Source: Baffinella frigidus | Taxonomy: Eukaryota > Cryptophyceae > Cryptomonadales > Baffinellaceae | Assembly: GCA_026770585.1 (NCBI GenBank) | Contig: MU646585.1 | Location: 390,274-403,655 of the forward strand | Direction of reading: 5' to 3' | Length of the DNA stretch: 13,382 bases | Part shown: positions 11,609-13,382 of the stretch, piece after piece | Layout of the letters: each line of letters begins with the position of its first letter | Position numbering within the stretch: position 1 is the stretch's first letter | Notes under the pieces: generated by a model | Seen by the model: only the letters and a program-made list of their open reading frames with translations | Told to the model about the DNA's origin: nothing | The model's database searches: none | Position numbers and translations under genes: made by a program

Positions 11609-11800
11609 GGGCGGGGACCTGTTTCTGCCCCGGAAAAAGGTCTACCTTGGTCACAAGTTGTGAGTGGGCGGAGAGAGCCTTCCCCCAATCCCGCACAATG
11701 CCAACAGTTGACGATGCTGGTATTAACATGATACCTTTGGTACGGCAATTGGGCGGGGACCTGTTTCTGCCCCGGAGAAAGGTCCTTCCCCCAATCCCGA
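11609..11800. repeat. direct repeats GGGCGGGGACCTGTTTCTGC and GAGAGCCTTCCCCCAAT
   Basis: GGGCGGGGACC... occurs at 11609 and 11752. GAGAGCCTTCCCCCAAT occurs at about 11283 and 11671, with CTTCCCCCAATCCCG again at 11785. Together with GTTGACGATGCTGGTAT these form two copies of one block, the left one split by the MITE. Open frames here come from the repeats. Confidence 0.75.
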
Positions 11801-11809
11801 ACGTCGCTC

Positions 11810-11888
11810 AGCGCCGGTCGCACAATCTGCCCAGGGAAACGCACTCGAATTTAGGCCAACCTCAGACAAAGAAAATGCCTTTTGGCAT
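11810..11888 (+). repeat. 77-bp repeat, copy 1 (pair with 12085-12162)
   Basis: CGCCGG(T/C)CGCACAATCTGC, GAAACGCACTCGAATTTAGG and AAAATGCC(T)TTTGGCA are shared with 12085-12162 in the same orientation. Between them lies the hairpin 12023-12046. Confidence 0.8.
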
Positions 11889-12022
11889 CCCCGATCCCGC
11901 TCCTCGCTCCCACGCAAGAGTGTAGGGCTGACCTGGGAAAACAAGCCAGTTCACACGGAATGTGTAACAACTTTCCGCAATTTTGATTTTTCTGTGGGAA
12001 GAATGTCCACTTATGAACTTAA

Positions 12023-12046
12023 GAAATAGTCGGATTCGACTATTTC
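12023..12046. repeat. perfect 10-bp-stem hairpin
   Basis: GAAATAGTCG GATT CGACTATTTC, perfect stem with a 4-base loop. Confidence 0.9.
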
Positions 12047-12084
12047 TCCTGTGGGCCACTCTGCCCTAGAATCTTGCGTGGTCA

Positions 12085-12162
12085 GCGCCGGCCGCACAAT
12101 CTGCGCAGGAAAACGCACTCGAATTTAGGCCAACTTTAGACAAGCAAAATGCCGTTTGGCAA
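12085..12162 (+). repeat. 77-bp repeat, copy 2
   Basis: Second copy of 11810-11888, about 90 percent identical by eye. The 80 bases after it (12163-12240) are AT-rich and hold nothing recognisable. Confidence 0.8.
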
Positions 12163-12284
12163 TGAAAACAACCACACAATTGCTAAAAAACTACTGATAA
12201 TCATAACGCTACTAATACGTATACTGATACTACATTAGTATGGCCCCAAGCTCCTCACTCAGGGCCGGCCGCAAAAACAACGTT

Positions 12285-12325
12285 CCAAAAGTTGACCGTG
12301 TAAAACCAGCATCGTCAACTTTTGG
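12285..12325. repeat. hairpin with GTCAACTTTTGG stem
   Basis: CCAAAAGTTGAC at 12285-12296 pairs perfectly with GTCAACTTTTGG at 12314-12325. AAAAGTTGAC is the commonest short word in the foldback elements of this window. Confidence 0.85.
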
Positions 12326-12361
12326 CATTATTTCTGCCGGTACCTGTAGACTATTGGTTAC

Positions 12362-12451
12362 CTTGCCGTCGACCGTGAACTGGAGGTCCGCGCGGTCCTC
12401 GTCGCCCATCACGTCCGGCGAGCAGCACGCCCACGCCAGACACTCCATCAC
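12362..12451 (-). CDS. candidate exon (VMECLAWACCSPDVM...)
   Basis: On the minus strand, GCGGTGTGACAG precedes 90 bases that end GGCAAG|GTAACC. The 30 codons read VMECLAWACCSPDV, MGDEDRADLQF, TVDGK, phase 0 at both ends. A stop lies in frame just before the acceptor. Codons GTG, CTG, GCG, TGC, GAC, CTC, CAG, TTC, ACG, AAG show the same GC-rich third position as the ABC exons. Like them it has truncated copies of its acceptor side, at 12558-12580 (VMKCLAWAG) and 12897-12920 (VMECLAWG). It does not match a known segment of ABCD proteins, so it may be a lineage-specific part of that gene or a different gene. Upstream spacing, strand and phase would allow it to precede the Walker B exon. Confidence 0.45.
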
Positions 12452-12555
12452 CTGTCACACCGCGTGCCTCATCTGTTACGCATTGCGCTTCACCAACCAT
12501 CTGTTACGGATTGCGCTTCACCAACCACACAGCGGACCTCGAAGGGGTCCGTGAA

Positions 12556-12592
12556 TGGCCCCGCCCACGCCAGACACTTCATCACCTGTCAC
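12556..12592 (-). pseudogene. acceptor-side copy of the 12362-12451 exon
   Basis: GTGTGACAG|GTGATGAAGTG gives VMKCLAWA, then it diverges into GGGGCC. One amino acid change (Glu to Lys) in eight codons. Confidence 0.5.
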
Positions 12593-12701
12593 ACCGCGTC
12601 AATTTCGCAGAGTCGCGTGACCAATCTCACGAAAGTTACTACACAAATGCCCCCTTGTAAAAGCAAACAGTTTTAAATAGGCTCCTCTAGCATTCTCGTG
12701 T

Positions 12702-12896
12702 GGTAATCACCTGTCACAACGCGTTTCTCATCTGTTACGGAGTGCGGTTCACCAAGTGCAGCAGCGGACTTCGAAGGGGTCCGTGAAAGCCCCCTAAGCG
12801 GTCAGACCTAGGACCCTACGGTAGGCAACCCGTAGGGTCATTGGGGGGTTCCTACAGATAAGGTAACGGAAACTCGGCCCAAAATGGGCCGAAAAC
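12702..12896 (+). repeat. 200-bp block, copy 1 (pair with 13025-13218)
   Basis: Shared order: ATCACCTG.CACAACGCGT, CTCATCTGTTACGGAG.GCG, GCAGCGGACTTCGAAGGGGT, CCTAGGACCCTACG.TAGGCA, ACCCGTAGGGTC, GGGGGGTTCCTAC.GATAAGG, and GGCCCAA.ATGGGCC. The hairpin CCCTACG / CGTAGGG recalls the core of foldback families A and E. Confidence 0.85.
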
Positions 12897-12935
12897 CCCA
12901 CGCCAGACACTCCATCACCTGTTACATCGCGTGGA
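12897..12935 (-). pseudogene. second acceptor-side copy of the 12362-12451 exon
   Basis: ATGTAACAG|GTGATGGAGTG gives VMECLAWG, then breaks off at the end of the repeat block. Confidence 0.45.
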
Positions 12936-12972
12936 ATTCACTTTTAAAATTATTTTAAAGCCTGTAAGTCCA

Positions 12973-13008
12973 TCGCCAGCGGACACCACCTAGGGGGTCC
13001 GCTGGCGA
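12973..13008. repeat. perfect 12-bp-stem hairpin
   Basis: TCGCCAGCGGAC / GTCCGCTGGCGA around a 12-base loop that contains CCTAGG. Confidence 0.9.
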
Positions 13009-13024
13009 AAGCTTTTCGCATCAA

Positions 13025-13218
13025 CTATATCACCTGCCACAACGCGTCTCTCATCTGTTACGGAGCGCGCTTTACCAAGTGGAGCAGCGGACTTCGAAGG
13101 GGTCCGTGAATGGTCCCTAAGCGACAAGACCTAGGACCCTACGATAGGCAACCCGTAGGGTCGTTGGGGGGTTCCTACGGATAAGGTTAACGGCAACTTG
13201 GCCCAACATGGGCCGAAA
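13025..13218 (+). repeat. 200-bp block, copy 2
   Basis: Second copy of 12702-12896, about 90 percent identical by eye and offset by about 320 bp. CAGCGGACTTCGAAGGG at 13086 faces CCCTTCGAAGCCCGCTG at 13222, so this copy is itself bounded by an inverted repeat. Confidence 0.85.
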
Positions 13219-13234
13219 ATCCCTTCGAAGCCCG

Positions 13235-13382
13235 CTGTGTGGTGGAGCAGTCGTAACCATCCTTCGAAGCCGTGGTGGAGCAGTCGCAACTATGGTGGAG
13301 CAGTCGTAACTAGGTGTGGTGGAGCAGTCGTAACTAGGTGTGGTGGAGCAGTCGTAACTAGGTGTGGTGGAGCAGTCGTAAC
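13235..13382 (+). repeat. 24-bp tandem repeat running off the window
   Basis: The unit is TGGTGGAGCAGTCGTAACTA followed by GGTG. The last three units are nearly perfect; the first three are shorter and irregular. The array is cut by the window edge. Confidence 0.9.

Noticed and set aside
11170-11944. several overlapping ORFs of 65-110 codons
   Set aside because: They follow the direct repeats (CTTCCCCCAATCCCG, GGGCGGGGACC) in different frames and change frame between copies.

Overview
The window looks like nuclear DNA of a eukaryote, most likely a microalga or other protist. It is gene-sparse and full of degenerate telomere-like heptamers (TTTAGGG, TGTAGGG, TTGAGGG), minisatellites and many small foldback (MITE-like) elements. 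No long ORF is convincing and no bacterial-style gene is present. The coding signal is a set of short GC-rich exons on the minus strand, each about 50-140 bases, bounded by AG and GT. TTTAGGG-type repeats together with introner-like sequences would fit several algal or dinoflagellate groups; I cannot name the organism.

Right and centre (about 11,000 down to 6,505, minus strand): the 3' half of an ABC transporter gene of the peroxisomal ABCD (ALD/PMP70) type. Five exons join with matching phases: 10906-10817 (Walker B and D-loop, [13 protein letters not shown]), 9508-9440 (H-loop, SISH), 8556-8495 (post-H-loop), 7938-7881, and 6642-6505 (C-terminus with TAG stop). The introns consist largely of degenerate CCCTAAA-type repeats and foldback elements. 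Most exons also have partial copies nearby; some copies differ almost only at synonymous sites, others are decayed. The Walker A and membrane-domain exons were not found in the window. A candidate exon at 12451-12362 may belong to the same gene or to another.

Left (about 4,300 down to 700, minus strand): candidate exons of one or more unidentified genes: an open frame 4272-3868, exons 3450-3393, 3272-3221 and 3132-3102 (the last two around an 88-base intron with GTAAGT and TTTTAG ends), and 816-744 with two decayed copies.

Between these lie several foldback families: a GGGGTACC-ended family with three copies, a CCACACGAGG-ended family with two, a GTGGTAGAG-ended family with two, a family carrying CTTTTGAG/GTAG ends, and single long palindromes at 5643-5788, 7979-8114 and 11465-11607. 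Two of the insertions can be compared with an apparently empty paralogous site inside the same window. The right end (12,400-13,382) is made of duplicated blocks and a 24-bp tandem array that runs off the window.
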